From the NCBI GenBank assembly GCA_028023455.1, contig JAQFVV010000032.1, positions 1,488,001-1,552,000 on the forward strand: 64,000 bases of DNA, in the 5' to 3' direction. Positions within the stretch are counted from its first letter, which is position 1. Each line of letters begins with the position of its first letter. This document shows, piece after piece, positions 1 to 12,767 of the stretch. Under the pieces are notes generated by a model. That model saw only the letters and a list, made by a program, of their open reading frames with translations. It had not been told where the DNA came from and ran no database searches. Source of the DNA: Epiperipatus broadwayi (lineage: Eukaryota > Onychophora > Udeonychophora > Euonychophora > Peripatidae). A program made the position numbers and the translations under genes.

Positions 1-880
1 ACAAACCCCTTTTCCGATCCCACCATATTTTTTGCACTATCACTTGCAATTGACACAATTTTATCAAGTAGGATTTTTTTTTTCTGTATCAATGACAGCA
101 TTTGCTATATCCTCTCCTCGTGTTTGGCTCTTGAGTGGCAATAATCCTAAATGTTCTCTTGAACTCTCAGATAACATATACCGCACATAAAGGGAAATCT
201 GGGCTGTCTCTGATATTGCAAGACTCATCCACTGCAATTGATAAAGCTGAAGATAATTTAATGTTCTCGACTTGTTGGTTAGCCACATTTAAGGTAATTT
301 TAACTGTCCTATCTGCTACTGTTTTGATAGATAATGGCATGTTTTGAATTTTATTTAAAATGTCTGTTTTATTTTTTGGAATCATGAAAAAATTCTTCAG
401 ATGCTTTAACAAAACATTTTATGTACTCACCATCTGTGAATGGTTTTCCTCTCTCAGCTTTTTCTGACTTACTAGAAAGCTTACAATAGTAACATTGGCA
501 GACTGTCTCTAATAATCAAATACAGAACTTGATTTCTCAATGTTTTTCTGAAATCCAATTGCTCTTTTTCTCGTGTCACTGACAGGATATTTATGGCAAA
601 TGTGGCATGTTTTGTCGTGAAGTGCCACTCCAAATTAGACTTCTTGTTTTGTGCCAATGTTCCAAATTAGACTGCTTGTTTTGTGCCAGTGTTCCTTGGC
701 AAATAAGACAAGTTGGAAGGCCTTCTGAGTGTGCAATAAATACAAAAGATTCAGTCCATTCGGTTTTAAAATCACGTCATGTTGAAAAACACTTAAAACA
801 TTCTATTTTATTTAACATGTTATATCCACATTTGCATAATTACACAAAAAAATAATTATATGTTCCTCTTCTAGATTGTG
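1..880 (-). pseudogene. hAT transposase remnant, GTF2IRD2-like (partial, broken)
   Basis: Read on the minus strand, this is a decayed hAT-superfamily transposase of the type domesticated in vertebrate GTF2IRD2. The reading runs right to left. About 740-600 is a Cys-rich start (CLIC) like a BED-type zinc finger. About 500-400 gives KPFTDGEYIKCFVKASEEFF. About 412-167 ends in the hAT catalytic-core phrase AVDESCNIRD. After a frameshift, 215-64 gives SLYVRYM, then HLGLLPLKSQTRGEDIANAV. Positions 60-1 give IVSIASDSAKNMVGSEKGFV, which corresponds to the second catalytic aspartate region. The C-terminal half and dimerisation domain lie outside the window. Stops and frameshifts show it is dead. Family assignment is from recognised motifs; the exact subfamily is inferred. 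Confidence 0.8.
630..693. repeat. 32-bp tandem duplication
   Basis: Two adjacent 32-bp units (630-661 and 662-693) differ at two positions. Each carries AAATTAGAC and TGTTTTGTGCCA. They lie within the zinc-finger part of the hAT pseudogene and add about ten codons plus a frameshift, so they probably arose after the element died. Confidence 0.85.
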
Positions 881-1140
881 CATATTCACATTCCACCATT
901 GCAAACATTGTCTTGTCCACTAGAGGGCAACTGGGGCTCAATTATTAATCACAAAGTTTTATTAGACTTATAAAACAAAAATAAAATCATGATTACATTA
1001 ATAAAATTTTTTAAAAATTTTATAAATTGAAACTATGATAGTTTTATTTTCAATTTTATTGCAAAGTAGAGGATCAATATGTTCCGGATTTATCCTGATT
1101 TTACCTTTATCTCTTATGATTTAATGTTTTTGTTTTTTTT

Positions 1141-1230
1141 TTGAACGTGTGTCGATTAGGCCCTGTGGAAAAATATAGACATTACAGAAGAGTCACGTAT
1201 GGCTCGTGAGCCATAGTTTTCAGACCTCTT
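1141..1230 (-). mobile_element. probable 5' terminal region of the hAT element that starts the window
   Basis: On the minus strand the end reads AGAGGTCTGAAAACTATGGC, followed by an 8-bp-armed inverted repeat (TATGGCTC..GAGCCATA, 1199-1216) and GTGACTCTTCTG. This resembles the subterminal GGCTCGNGAGCC sequence typical of hAT elements. It lies upstream of the GTF2IRD2-like transposase remnant in the expected orientation. The opposite end is outside the window, so no target duplication can be tested. Confidence 0.5.
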
Positions 1231-1232
1231 AG

Positions 1233-4200
1233 ACAATTCAGTTTTAGTATTAAATATATATATATATATACTAATAAAGAATTTACAAATGCTCTAAACT
1301 AATGATCATAAAAAATATTAACTTTTAAAAACTCAAGTACTTAAAAGATTAAAATGAATTAAACAAATTTAGTATTAATGTAAAGTCATGTTTATTTCCA
1401 ACAGAACTATAGGTTGCCATTTTGTATCAAATAAATTTACTTGTCATTTGCAAAAATTAATGGATTAAGATTGTCAAAAGATTCTGTGATGTTATTTTAC
1501 GAACTTAACTGCTGGACTAATACGTTAGTACCAAAAATTTATATATCTTTACAACAATATCTTAAAATAATATTCATCCAAAACCTTTCCAGCATTTTTT
1601 TACGCAACTGAACAAATTGAAAAATTATATTTTTAAACTGGGAAAAAATGAAAGAGAAGTTCATAAATTAATTTCCCCCAGTCTCCTTTACATTTAAATA
1701 ATGGTTGTGCAGATTTTTGTATTCATCTGAATTAAAGAGATTTCAAAAAGAGAAAATCCAAGTTTCTGCAATTAAAATATGAAATACTATTATTGGCAAA
1801 GGTAGAACTAAAAATTCTACATGATTTGTAATATAATAATGCTGCTTGTTTTGTTTTTTTAAAAAGTGATTGGGAAAGATAAGGACTTCCATGGCTTATA
1901 ATATATATATATATATAGAAATGGAATTTGAAGTATATTCCAAAGATTTTTTAGACTACAATCTGACATTAAGCATTAATTATGTTAAAATATTTTGAAC
2001 AAAAAAACAGCTGATGAATTCAATATGTAAATTTATCATGAAAACTAAATTGAAAATAATGAAGCTTTATCATTTAATGAAGGAATTAAAGCAACTTAAA
2101 CACAAACAAATTTCAAGTTTTAGGGCTAGAATGTTTTTTTAACATACTAAATTAATTTTTTATAATAATACAAAAATCCTGTTATGCTTAAATATTAAGC
2201 CATTATAAAGATAAAACAAAGTTAGATTTGATAAACCAGAAAAAAAAACTAGTTTCAATAGCAATTCTTTTTCTTTTATCACAGTTACATCATCTAGTTT
2301 CCTTAAGAATAGTAAAACTAAATTTTAAGAGCTAAGCATAATTATTAAATTAAAGTTTACTACTCAAATAATGAAAAAATAAAAACTTTTGACACTAAGA
2401 AATATCAGTTTTTACATCATTTATGTTCTAATCAAAGGCAAGCTACCACATAAAAATCATCAACTCATAATTGTGTTTATGATTTTATTAAAAACAATAA
2501 ATGAAGTAATTGTTAATGTTCATATGCATAAATAAATAGTATATATAAATATTAAGAATTCATGAGTATTTTAGATAAAATCATATTTTTGAATATAAAA
2601 ATGTATGCATATGTAATCGAAAAATAATTTTCAAGTTATTGAATAAAAGAGGAATTGATATTGTATTTTATTTGTATAATAAATTGTAATCCAATTTATA
2701 AAAAATTTCACAGAGTAACTTGTTAAATACTATAATGAACAAAAGTTTTAAATCAACTATAGAAATATTATTTTGTGTATAAAACATCTGTGAAAATAAT
2801 TTTATCACAGCCAAATATATATATATTCCTTTTATTGTATTGTGAATATTAAAAGCTGATAAAAAATATGGGATAACTAGAAAAGTTTTTCTATCAGTTT
2901 ACACATCATGCAAAAAATAAAGCATACCATTCGAGAAATTATCTTCATAAAACACATTGGGTGAATAGTCTATCATAAACTGCATCAACTATTGACTAAA
3001 AAATGTATACGGTCATCAAAGGAAATATCAAATATATGGATAAACTCATACAATAATAGAGTATTTCATTATTTAAATAACTTAAGTGAAATGTAAAATA
3101 TTTATTCTTTCAAAATGACTTAAAAAAGGTAATATAAGTAGCTACAAAATGAAATAATTTATACAAGTAAAATGTTAGAATTTGAATAACTAACAAGGAT
3201 TATAAAAAGTTATATATAATTTCTGTATCTTAATTTAACTCATTTATTAATAGATATTGAAAAAAAGGTAAAATAAGAATTTTTATTATTATAGCATAAG
3301 ATCAAGATATCTATGTGAAATATTAAAAAATGAAGTAAGAATTATTAAAAATAAAAATAAAAATTTTTATAATTTAAATAATGAATGAGATAATTTTGGA
3401 TTGAAAAAGATTAAGAGAAAAAAAAAATTTATTTAGAGTGATAAGAAAAGAATATTTAATCCAAATTAAGACAGTAATAATCTTTATTAGTTAATACTTG
3501 AACCTTAGAGTTATAATTGAAGAGTAATCTATAGATTGTAATAACATTTATTATTTATAAAAAAAAACTTGAGTAATCTTTAAGTCAATCTCATTGGGCA
3601 CATAATGCATGTAATTCAATTACTAAAAATCCAAATTCGGATAACCAGGCATATTAATCTGGAATTATCATATTAATATCCTTTCTAAATGATTTAGACT
3701 TACAATTTTAGAAGCACGCTCGCTACAAATAATATATTTTGTGATGAGAACTTGTAAAAAAAAAAAAAATTGTTCACTTATTAGTGTGAAACCCATGCCA
3801 ATGTTCTGTGCTTTATTTTAAAAGGTGGATTAATGTATGTGCAAGTTATAAGTGAAGTGAATGAATTTCTTGCAAATATATGCTTTCTTAAAATGTGTGA
3901 ATATTATACATATACAATGTGAAGATCAACAAAAATACAAAAATCTTCATTCATGCCATTCATTCAATGTAAATTCATATCTGCAGTCAAATAATTATAG
4001 AATACACAATTAAATGTTTATAACATCAATAATGTCCAAAAATTCAACAAAAAAAAGCATGCAAAATTATTGACAATCAATATGATAAAAGCTAATTTTA
4101 TCAATATTGTAATAAAATTACCAATAATAATAAACATTGTACTATAATATATCTAAGTTAACATTAGAAATTTTAACATTTTCTTTAAAATCACATCAAA

Positions 4201-6895
4201 TATTAAATTTATGGAAAAAAAAAATTTTTTTAAGTCATTAAAAGACAATGACTTTTTGTTTTTCAAAAAAATAAAACATTTAAATTTTCTTCCTATTATT
4301 TAAGAAATGTCAAAACTTTTTCACTTTATTATAAACCAAAAGTAAACAAAATAACAAATAAAATAGCACTGAAAATGATTTGTAAATTTTTATTTTCTAA
4401 TAGCATTTTATTTTAAATATTTTTATAGTATTACATGTATTGCATTTTTATATTCAAACATATATATCCTTTATAAACATAATTTAAAAAAATGTAAATA
4501 CATAACTGAAAATTTGTCACTATACAAAAATAATATTATTAGGCTACAATTACAGTTAATATTATTAATATAGAAAATTTGCATCCATACATAGCTAATT
4601 CATTACTGTATTTTTCTGATAATCAAATATAGAGAACAAAAATCAGTATAGTAAATTAAAAGTTAGATTAAAAACTATTTACTTATTTCTGGATTTAAGA
4701 TTTACAAATAGTAATTATTTTTCCAATGAAGATATAATTTAAACTTACTAAGAGCTTTGAATCTACTATGGGATTAAATAGAAAATTTAAACTGAAATTC
4801 AATGTAATAATTTGAATTTACTTTGAATAACATCTAGTTTAATTATTGAAGCTGCACAGAGCTGCTGGAAAAGTGTAATAAATCAAACAAGTATTGCTAC
4901 TGTAAGACCAACTTTATTTTAAAAATCAGTTTTGTTTATCAATCTTAGCAGCATGATTTTAAGAGTATGAACTGAAAGTGTAGGATTATATAATAACAAA
5001 ATTTCTTAGTTATAATAAATGGAATTAATAATACTAGTTACATTTGAAATAAATATAATATGTACAGTTTTAGTACGGATTGGATTGAACAAATGAAAGT
5101 TTGTATTTGTACTTATGGTGTGACTCAAAGCTACATTGTTTCTTATCCACGACATCAAAACTAAAAATATTCCAATTAGTTGATTCATTTAATTTGTATC
5201 CATGATTGGCTACAGATCTTGTGTGAAAAAATACAACTCGTAATATTAAAAAAAAAAAATTTGAAAACAGGAAACGTATAATAACTAGCTTCAATTCCAA
5301 CATGACACAGCAGAAAGAAATATAGAATATACTGTATAAGCCAACATAAAATAAATTTTAATTCAAAAAAAAATGGAGAAAAGAACTCAGTTCAAGTGAA
5401 GCATTTTTCATGTACAAATTTTTAAAATAAGAGAATAAAATGGTAAACTTGCAGAGTTAATCCAATAGAATTATTCTGAATTATCAGCCATTAAAAAAAA
5501 TACCTTTTAGAATTGATTTTATCATACAATATAGTTAACCAGATCAATCTATTTCCGTAGCAATTTTATAATTTAACACACTGTTCGATGAAATTTAATG
5601 CCTTTCTTACAAATCCTTTTAACTTATTAGTAAAACTTAATTTTGGCTTGGCATGTTAAATAACATAATTCAACTATTTCTAAAGATACTAACATGTGCT
5701 ATATACCATTAATGCATTCTTAATTCCCTAGTTATCTTGAATTAAATATTTACCATAGCAAATTAAGAAAAAAATGTAGTAATAATTCAGCAAGAGACCT
5801 CTTACTTTCTATTGCAAACTTTATAGGCTTTTAAAACAATTTAATTTGCTGAAATTTAAAAAAACTATTAACTGTAAAAAAAAAAAAAAAAAGTATTAAT
5901 ATTTATAATATTAAATATTGAGGTCTTCATTGATGATATCTTCATTAAACATGATGTTGTAAGATCATGAATGACTAATTGTAAATATAAAGGCTTTTGC
6001 AGCTTCATGGACTAGGTTATAAAATAAAACATTTCACAATGCACAAATAATATTATATACATGTATTTTAATGATCACTGTTTGTCATAAAACAAAAAAT
6101 ATATTTATAGTTTAAATAAGAAATTAGAAGTCATCAAGGATAAATGAAATGCCAATATTATTTGCTAATTGAAAATAATATAAAATACAATCTGAGTTCA
6201 CATTTCGGAATTATGCAAAAAATAGTCTCAATTGAAAATAAAACTATGTTTTAAAATGTGAATTTAAGAAAAAGAGAAATATAAATAAAAATTTCATGTA
6301 AGTTATCTCATTTAAATAAACATTACATTATTGAAAAATTCACTCCAAACAAATTTTTAATTTCAACAAGACAAAAAAAAACTACTAACTTTCAATTTCT
6401 CAAAAGTGACAAATTATTATCAGTTATTGTAAAATTTATTAATAGCCAAGACATTCTTAGTTATATTAAAGAAATTGACTAATTTTTCAAGATATCTCCA
6501 AATTTAAAAAAGCAAATGAAAATAAAATATTTGTTTTGTTAGTCTTGTCTTTGTTTCATTTGTTTTGTTTGTTTCCAAGTAAAATTTAACTTCTATACTT
6601 ATTTAATCTTGTACAATAAAAATTTAATTTTGAATTACAAGATTTTATAATACTTGTAATGTTCAAGTTCATATAAAAAAAATCTTGAATATTATTATTA
6701 TTCCTATAAGAATTTGACAAATATGAATTTTTTCAATATATTGTTTTCCTGAAACCAAGAATTCATAGGGAATAAAGGCCTTCTAGATATATTTTGTGCA
6801 TATTTATGTCAGTATAGTATCTTTATATAGTGTTTAGTATTCCCATTTAATTCTAAATACTAAGCATTAACAGTGTTATAATTGTTAACTTAAAT
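1233..6895. other. AT-rich non-coding stretch, no gene recognised
   Basis: This stretch consists of A/T runs, short (TA)n tracts (around 1255, 1900 and 2815) and poly-A. The only open frames are short (about 60-77 codons near 5006-5303, minus) and show no recognisable motif. No repeats matching other parts of the window were seen. Confidence 0.6.
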
Positions 6896-6897
6896 TA

Positions 6898-8860
6898 GCA
6901 TTTCTCAAACTGTGAGGCACATACCCCTAGGAGGGCACTGTAGCGTGGCTGAGGGAGGGCATCAAATAAATAAACAGGATATCAGATATATATTTTTTAT
7001 TAATTTAAAATATATTCAAAATGAAAGAAAATAAGACATTTCTAAGACAAGATTTAATGACTAATATGTGACTGCTTTGAAATAAACTGCCTCTCCAGAT
7101 TTGGTTTTACATTAAAGATAATTACTCTGAACTCCTTTTCTATTTGAAGTTTGTTTCTATGTTTAGATTTTAAAGCAGCTATAGCAGAAAAACCAATTTC
7201 ACAAAAGGTATGAAGTGGGAAAAGGTTAACAGTACCCAAAGCATTCTTGCTTTAATAAGAGAATAATTACAAGACAGTTCAGTCCAGAAATTTGATAAAG
7301 ACTTAATAACAAGATTTGATTTTTCTGATCTACTTAAAAACAGATCTAAGAGTTGTTCTTCTTGCAGCGATAGGTTAGCAGGTGTATTATCAAATGAATT
7401 GTTTACACAATTCCAGTTTCACAATTTAATGTCTTCAGCAAAAAAGGATTTGCAGAAATTATTGCTCAAGTTCTCTGAATGACCCTCCAGTCTTTAGCAA
7501 CACTTTTTTACGAGTCTCTTTCGAAAGGTAGCTCTGGATAAATTCACACATCATGGAAAATATCTCAAAGCAGTTTTATTTTATTTTATTTCATAACTAT
7601 ATTCTTACAAAAAGCACTCACCTTTTCATTTGAAACAAATATTTGTATTATTTCCCTAAAGTTGAAGATTAGTGAATTAAATGTCTCAAATATGACTACT
7701 AAGTAGGAGAGGTTATGTCCCCCTTTGTTTAAGAATATCATTTCATTTCTCAGTACATAGAAGCACTTGAATACCTTACCATGTGACAGCCATCAGAAAG
7801 AAGAATAAAATAAAGATTTATGTTCAGCTCTCATATCCTCACAAAGAGCAGAAAAAATCCTTGATTTTAGATATCTGGTTTTTATATAATTAACTATATC
7901 AATAACTACACTTAAAACAATATTTAGCCCAGGACTTAATAAGATTTTGATGCTAAAGCTTCCCGATAAATCATGCAAGGTTTCCAGATTACTACTGAAG
8001 ATTCCTTCTTCACAAGTGCTTGTAAACTTTTATATCTTCCAGACATGGCTTGAACTCCATCAGTGCAAATCCCAACACAATCTTCCTATTGCAAGTTTGC
8101 ACTGACAATAACACATTTGTAATTCTGAACAACTTGATACCAGTTGCTCTTTCTTCTATAGGTTTGCAAAATAGCCAAGTCTTCAATTATTTTACCACCT
8201 TAACAGAATCTGATATAGCAAATCAAATGGAAATTGTTACTAATGTCTGTTGCTTCAAGTTGTATGCAAATAATTTTCCAACTAATCCAAATTCAAGTTG
8301 CTGAATATACAGATATATCATTAATTATTCGCAAATTGTATTGTTTGACAGGAATATTCTTAAGTTGTTTCATATAAATTTTACCAAACATTGTTTCTGT
8401 AATGTCCATAGCAACTGATAGAGTAAGTTGCTCTGTAATATTATGTAGCTTTTTACATTTGGCTATGTTACAAGCCACTTTGTATGATGCCAATAAAGCT
8501 CTTTCATTTACTGTGAAAACTGTGGAAATTTGACCTCTGTTTTTCAAAAGATCTGAGTTTCTCTAAAAAATTCACGGGGCTAACCTACATATTCTTTGAG
8601 AAGGGTTCCTGAATGCCCCTTCAATTTATTTGGTCTCATGCTACCTGCAACCAAGATCTTAAAAGTACATGGTCATATTTTCAAGTTTTTGATTTTATAA
8701 TAGGATTAGCACTGGTACTAGACATTTTTGATGAACTAAAAGCTTCTTCGTCTTCAAGCTTATGCATGCCTATAATTAAAAATTTATCCATATTTACAGG
8801 AGTACGTAAACATACAATTTTTTCTCAGTGTTGGAATTCCCAGTGACAAACTCTTATGTA
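6898..8860 (-). mobile_element. dead hAT transposon, ZBED5/FAM200-like
   Basis: The left end at 6898 reads GCATTTCTCAAACTGTGAGG, matching the CAGTGTTTCTCAAACT style of hAT termini. The element encodes the transposase remnant described at 7054-8791 on the minus strand. The right terminus is not clear, because no convincing inverted match to the left end was found before about 8900. The boundary is therefore approximate and the target duplication unverified. Confidence 0.65.
7054..8791 (-). pseudogene. hAT transposase pseudogene (ZBED5/FAM200/SCAND3-type)
   Basis: The probable original start is the ATG at 8791-8789 (MDKFLIIG). It is followed by a decayed BED-finger linker near 8660-8560 (SMRPNKLKGH, then PREFF). 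At 8547-8293 comes LLASYKVACNIAKCKKLH and SVAMDITETMFGK. Around 8090-8020 comes the catalytic phrase CVGICTDGVQAMSGRYKS. At 7978-7793 comes IVNYIKTRYLKSRIFSALCE followed by MRAEHKSLFY. At 7215-7054 comes the hAT C-terminal dimerisation motif FPLHTFCEIGFSAIAALKSK and NLERQFISKQSHISH. The order matches full-length family members. Several frameshifts and stops interrupt it. It is unrelated in detail to the hAT at the window start, so two lineages are represented. Confidence 0.85.
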
Positions 8861-9130
8861 GCACAGTCGCATTGCAACAATTAATAATTCAGAGCAGAAG
8901 CACTGCTTTTATAGTCATGTATTTTCAATCTCAAAAGTTTGAGATTCATCACTATCTGCCGCGAATATTCGGGTAAAAGTTAAACCATGTAATAACATGG
9001 TGTGACTGCACTATAGTGATAGCAATCCTTAAGTTCGTCAAATCAAATTTAAATTCTCACAGATTGGGTTACTCTCATCTATCTTTTAATCTTATATTAT
9101 ATAGGAGTCTCAGAATTATTCAGGCTAAAA

Positions 9131-9454
9131 AGGGGGGGGGTAAAATTATCAGATTAGGAACCACCAACTTGAATAACCAAACAAAATATCATGACTTCTT
9201 TGAATTAATGTCAAATCTATATACCCAAAACTGGTTTTCGTTCCAAATCAGAATAATTTTGAATTTCGGGCTATTATCTTGATATATATCCCCTTTTTTT
9301 TTTTTTTTTTTTTCCCCCCCCCCCCCCCCCCCCCCCCCCCCCTTTTTTTTTTCTCCCTTTTTTTTTTCCCCCCCTCTCCCTTTTTTTTTCCCCTTCTTTT
9401 AAATTTCCCCTTTTTTTTTTTTTTTTCTTTTTTTTTTTCCCCTTTTTTTTTTTT

Positions 9455-9486
<32 letters not shown>

Positions 9487-9730
9487 TTTTTTTTGGGGGG
9501 GGTTTTTTCCCCCCCCCCTTCCTCCCCCAAAAAATATTTAAAAAACCCCCCCCCCCCCGGCCCCCTGCCCCCGAGGGGGGTGGGGGGGGACCACCCAAGG
9601 GGGGGGGGGAAGGTAAATAAAAATTAATACATCTTGGCCCCCCCTGTTATGGATGGGGAAAGTAAAAAGAAAGAAAAAAAAAAATCCACCCTTATGTTGG
9701 TTTTGAGGAACACAACCCCTATGTGAGGGG
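9131..9730. repeat. homopolymer block of T, C and G runs
   Basis: From 9291 to about 9612 the sequence is almost entirely runs of T and C (for example T x20 then C x25), then G and C runs, with hardly any other base before 9530. Shorter G and A runs flank it (9134-9141 and 9661-9682). Any open frames here (poly-Phe/Pro or poly-Lys/Gly) are artefacts of the runs. It may be a real purine/pyrimidine tract or a consensus error in an assembly. Confidence 0.8.
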
Positions 9731-9739
9731 TGTTTTAAA

Positions 9740-11549
9740 GAGACCCGCACAATATATATAATTAAAAAGATGACTGCTCAATGCGAAGAGCATTAGATCC
9801 AAATTTTTAACTGAAAAAGCCAATTTGTCATAAAATGTGGACATAATAGTGCTACTAATCTAATACCATTGATTAACAAGGTTATACTAAATGATTCTAA
9901 AAGAGAATTTAAAAAAGGCTGTAAAAACAAGTCTGCATATTTAAGCAATTTGTCTATTTTTTTATTTCTTCTACCTAAAAGTTTTTTAAGAATTAGCCAT
10001 TAAGATTTATCTATTTAAAATTTAACTACAATGAATGTTTTTAAAAAATTTATTTGGTTAAAGAGTTCACTTTTTTCCTAAAAAAAAAAAGTTATTTGGT
10101 TAAAGATTTCACTTCTTTCCTAAACAAAAAAAAATACTAATTAAAAACTATAAAAGCAAAATATGATGGCACTCATGTTTAATTTTCATATATTTTAGTA
10201 AATAATGTTTTAACTAAAGGGGATTTATACCCAGACTTTCAAGCTCCTTTCAGTCATCCACTCCGCTACACATGACCACATACATGTGAAAATGATAAAT
10301 TATCTCCAACATACATATTTCATGCTGAAAATCAGTTGGTCCAGATCATCTCCCACACATATATATAATCAGTACTCGATTTAGAATGGGTGACTATAGG
10401 GAGTTTGAAAGTCTGAATTCAAATTCCTTTAATTACAAAGAGCTTATCTTGTATTTTAACATTAATGTTTTCTTTTTAATTTTATTTTTAAATTTATGTA
10501 TAATATACAAATTTATTTATACTATGTTTATTACTATTTTTAATAAGATCACTATTAATGTACTAAAAGACTTTTCTAAAGTATCATCATGAATTTGATA
10601 ATGATATTTTTTCTGGCTTCAAGTAATCGCAAAGAACAAAGTTTCTCTATGTATAAAATCAGAACATCTCTCTACTGTAGTGCAATCTAAAGATTAATCA
10701 GTGATTACCGGAGACATTATATTTAAATCTCCATTCCTAGATTGGTATCTGGCTTCTGTGTCTATTAATGAAGTCGGAGATTCAAGCTAAAAAGTAATGC
10801 AGTAATGCATCTAGCAACCGCTTTTAACTCCATTTTATTATTTATCTAAAAATCCTAGATTTTGAATACAAACAGCTTTCTTGAACAGTAATATATATTT
10901 AAGGATTTAGATGATTTGTTATATAAAAATATATTTCTGTACATTTTTATAACAGTACAGTATCTTTACACATAAAGATAAAATAAAATATTATTTAATT
11001 AAATAACTTATGCTAAAATTCATATCATAATGCACAAAATTGACAAGATTCTAGCTGAATTGCTAGACTATTATATTCTAGATTCATTGGATATTTACAT
11101 ATTTGGAATCCACCTTCTCTTTTTGTTAGTCCTGAATTCTGTGATAGAAATATGTAACAATCATTTATCAAACTATCTTTTTCTTGTTTTTTATCATTGA
11201 CAAATCATTATTCAAATATAATATTTATGGGTCTTTTTTTTTTTTTATCAACATTATTTTATTAAAAATAATCATAACAATCATATATACTTTCTTTTGT
11301 TCTCATAATTCAAAGATACAATAATTGTTTATTATAAATTTTTTTTTTACTTTAAAAGAAATTTTGCTTTAAGTTTAAAAAAAAAAGTCTTTTGCTTTGT
11401 TTGAAATTTTCTATCAAAAGTCTTAACACTGTCAAAAGTTATAAACTTCATCAAGCAAATGTTTTTTTAATATATAAATTAACATGATTATTTAAAAAAT
11501 GTAAAAATTATACCTAATTAATAACTCAGATTTTTAAAAATATAACTAT
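9740..11549. other. non-coding spacer
   Basis: AT-rich sequence with poly-T and poly-A runs and one short open frame (10386-10592, hydrophobic and low-complexity, no motif). Apart from the dispersed repeat at 10255-10372, nothing was recognised. Confidence 0.5.
10255..10372. repeat. dispersed copy related to the 23.6-24.8 kb repeat array
   Basis: The phrases CATGTGAAAATGATAAATTAT, CATATTTCATGCTGAAAATC and GTTGGTCCAGATCATCTCCC line up with the inverted unit near 23640-23745. That unit has CATGTGAAAAAG, CACATTTCATGCTGAATC and GTTGACCCAGACCACAATCTC. The match covers only this central part of the unit. Confidence 0.55.
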
Positions 11550-11557
11550 TGTATTAA

Positions 11558-12759
11558 CAAAGACAGATTAAGCAGTAAGCGGCCTAAGCAGCTGCGTAGG
11601 GCCCAGAGGTCTTAAAATGTCTTTTCATTAGGTTTCGAGGAAATTAGGTTTTTTTTTGGTATACAATCAACTCTCGTATAACACAATAATATTTAAGCTA
11701 TTGAAGGAAATTTGTTTGTGGAATTCTAACTTTTAACTGAACATCAGGGGGTAAAACTCGTATAGCATAAATACACCCAAATTAAGTGAATATATTTTTT
11801 TTTAATTACACAAAAAAATTTGATTCCTCCCAAAATAATAATGTGATTTAAATTTAAATACTCTGCTTTTGAAAAAATTATCGTAAATAAATTTTGCTGT
11901 TTTCCTGAAGCTGATTTATCTCCAGGGGTTTTTTTCTAAATTATATTTTGATTGGAGACGAGTAAAAATAAACTTTCTTTGTTAACATCTTAACAACATT
12001 ATCATTAAAAAAAATTTTTTTTTAGTAGGCATTGTTTGCGAGGCTAAAAGCTTTTAAACTATTTTACAGAAAAAAAGTCTGACATGAATTTAATAAGAGT
12101 TTGTCATATGTGATAACACCAAGACAGAAAACTATCTCGAAGAACTCAGATGTATGAAGTTGTTGTAGAGCCTTTTTGAATATTTTTTGATTGGAATTTA
12201 TCAGTAGAAGAAAAAATGAACACAATAATAAAGTTTAAGGATATTTTTGAAGATGAATTTGACTTTTAATATTTCTAAAAGAAAACGGGGACACCATAAA
12301 AACCACACCAGACATCTATTGAGCTGCCAAAGAAAATGTCATGCACATTTCCAAATGTTGAAATATTATTGAAATTTTTTTTAACAATTCCCTTATCTAA
12401 TACATCAGGAAGAAAATAGTTTTGTTTTCAAGCATGCAAAAAATTATCTAAGGAGTCCTATGGGAGAAGAAAGATTAAATAATATGATGGCCCTTCTGTA
12501 TATAGAGTAGGAAATTTTAAGTCAAATTGACACTACCAAAATAATTGACGAATTTGCAAGAAATAAAGCAAGATGGAAATTTGCGTAAAAAATGTTTTTT
12601 AATAAAGTCATTTAATGTATTATGGTATAAAATTTTTGATTATTTTTTTCTTTTTTGTTAATAACTTAATGAGCGTTTTCTTAAAATTTCTTTTTTTCTA
12701 ACTTGAGTTTGAGAGCCCCATTACCGCTTGGGACCCCCTCTTGGCTTGATCTGCCTCTA
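11558..12759 (+). mobile_element. hAT transposon with 8-bp target duplication, internally deleted
   Basis: The identical 8-mer TGTATTAA flanks the element at 11550-11557 and 12760-12767, as expected for hAT. The termini CAAAGACAGATTAAG and, in reverse, TAGAGGCAGATCAAG match at 11 of 15 positions. They resemble the CAGGGGCGGATTAAG termini of hATs with TTF/ZMYM-type transposases. Just inside both ends are GGCC/GGGCCC-rich stretches that stand out from the AT-rich surroundings. At 1.2 kb it is much shorter than an autonomous copy and keeps only the transposase C-terminus. Confidence 0.8.
12430..12590 (+). pseudogene. C-terminal hAT dimerisation domain remnant
   Basis: The frame reads KNYLRSPMGEERLNNMMALL, then YIE, a stop, EILSQIDTTKIIDEFARNKA and RW (one frame adjustment needed). 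This is the classic C-terminus of hAT transposases (LRSTM..ERLN.L..L.IE). It lies near the 3' end of the 11558-12759 element and in its orientation. A stop and a frameshift show that it is not functional. Confidence 0.75.
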
Positions 12760-12767
12760 TGTATTAA

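Noticed and set aside
8050-8304. 84-codon plus-strand frame
   Set aside because: It is antisense to the ZBED5-like transposase catalytic region, so it is a shadow.
9248-9750. Long open frames on both strands through the homopolymer block
   Set aside because: They translate to runs of Phe, Pro, Lys and Gly and exist only because single-base runs contain no stop codons.
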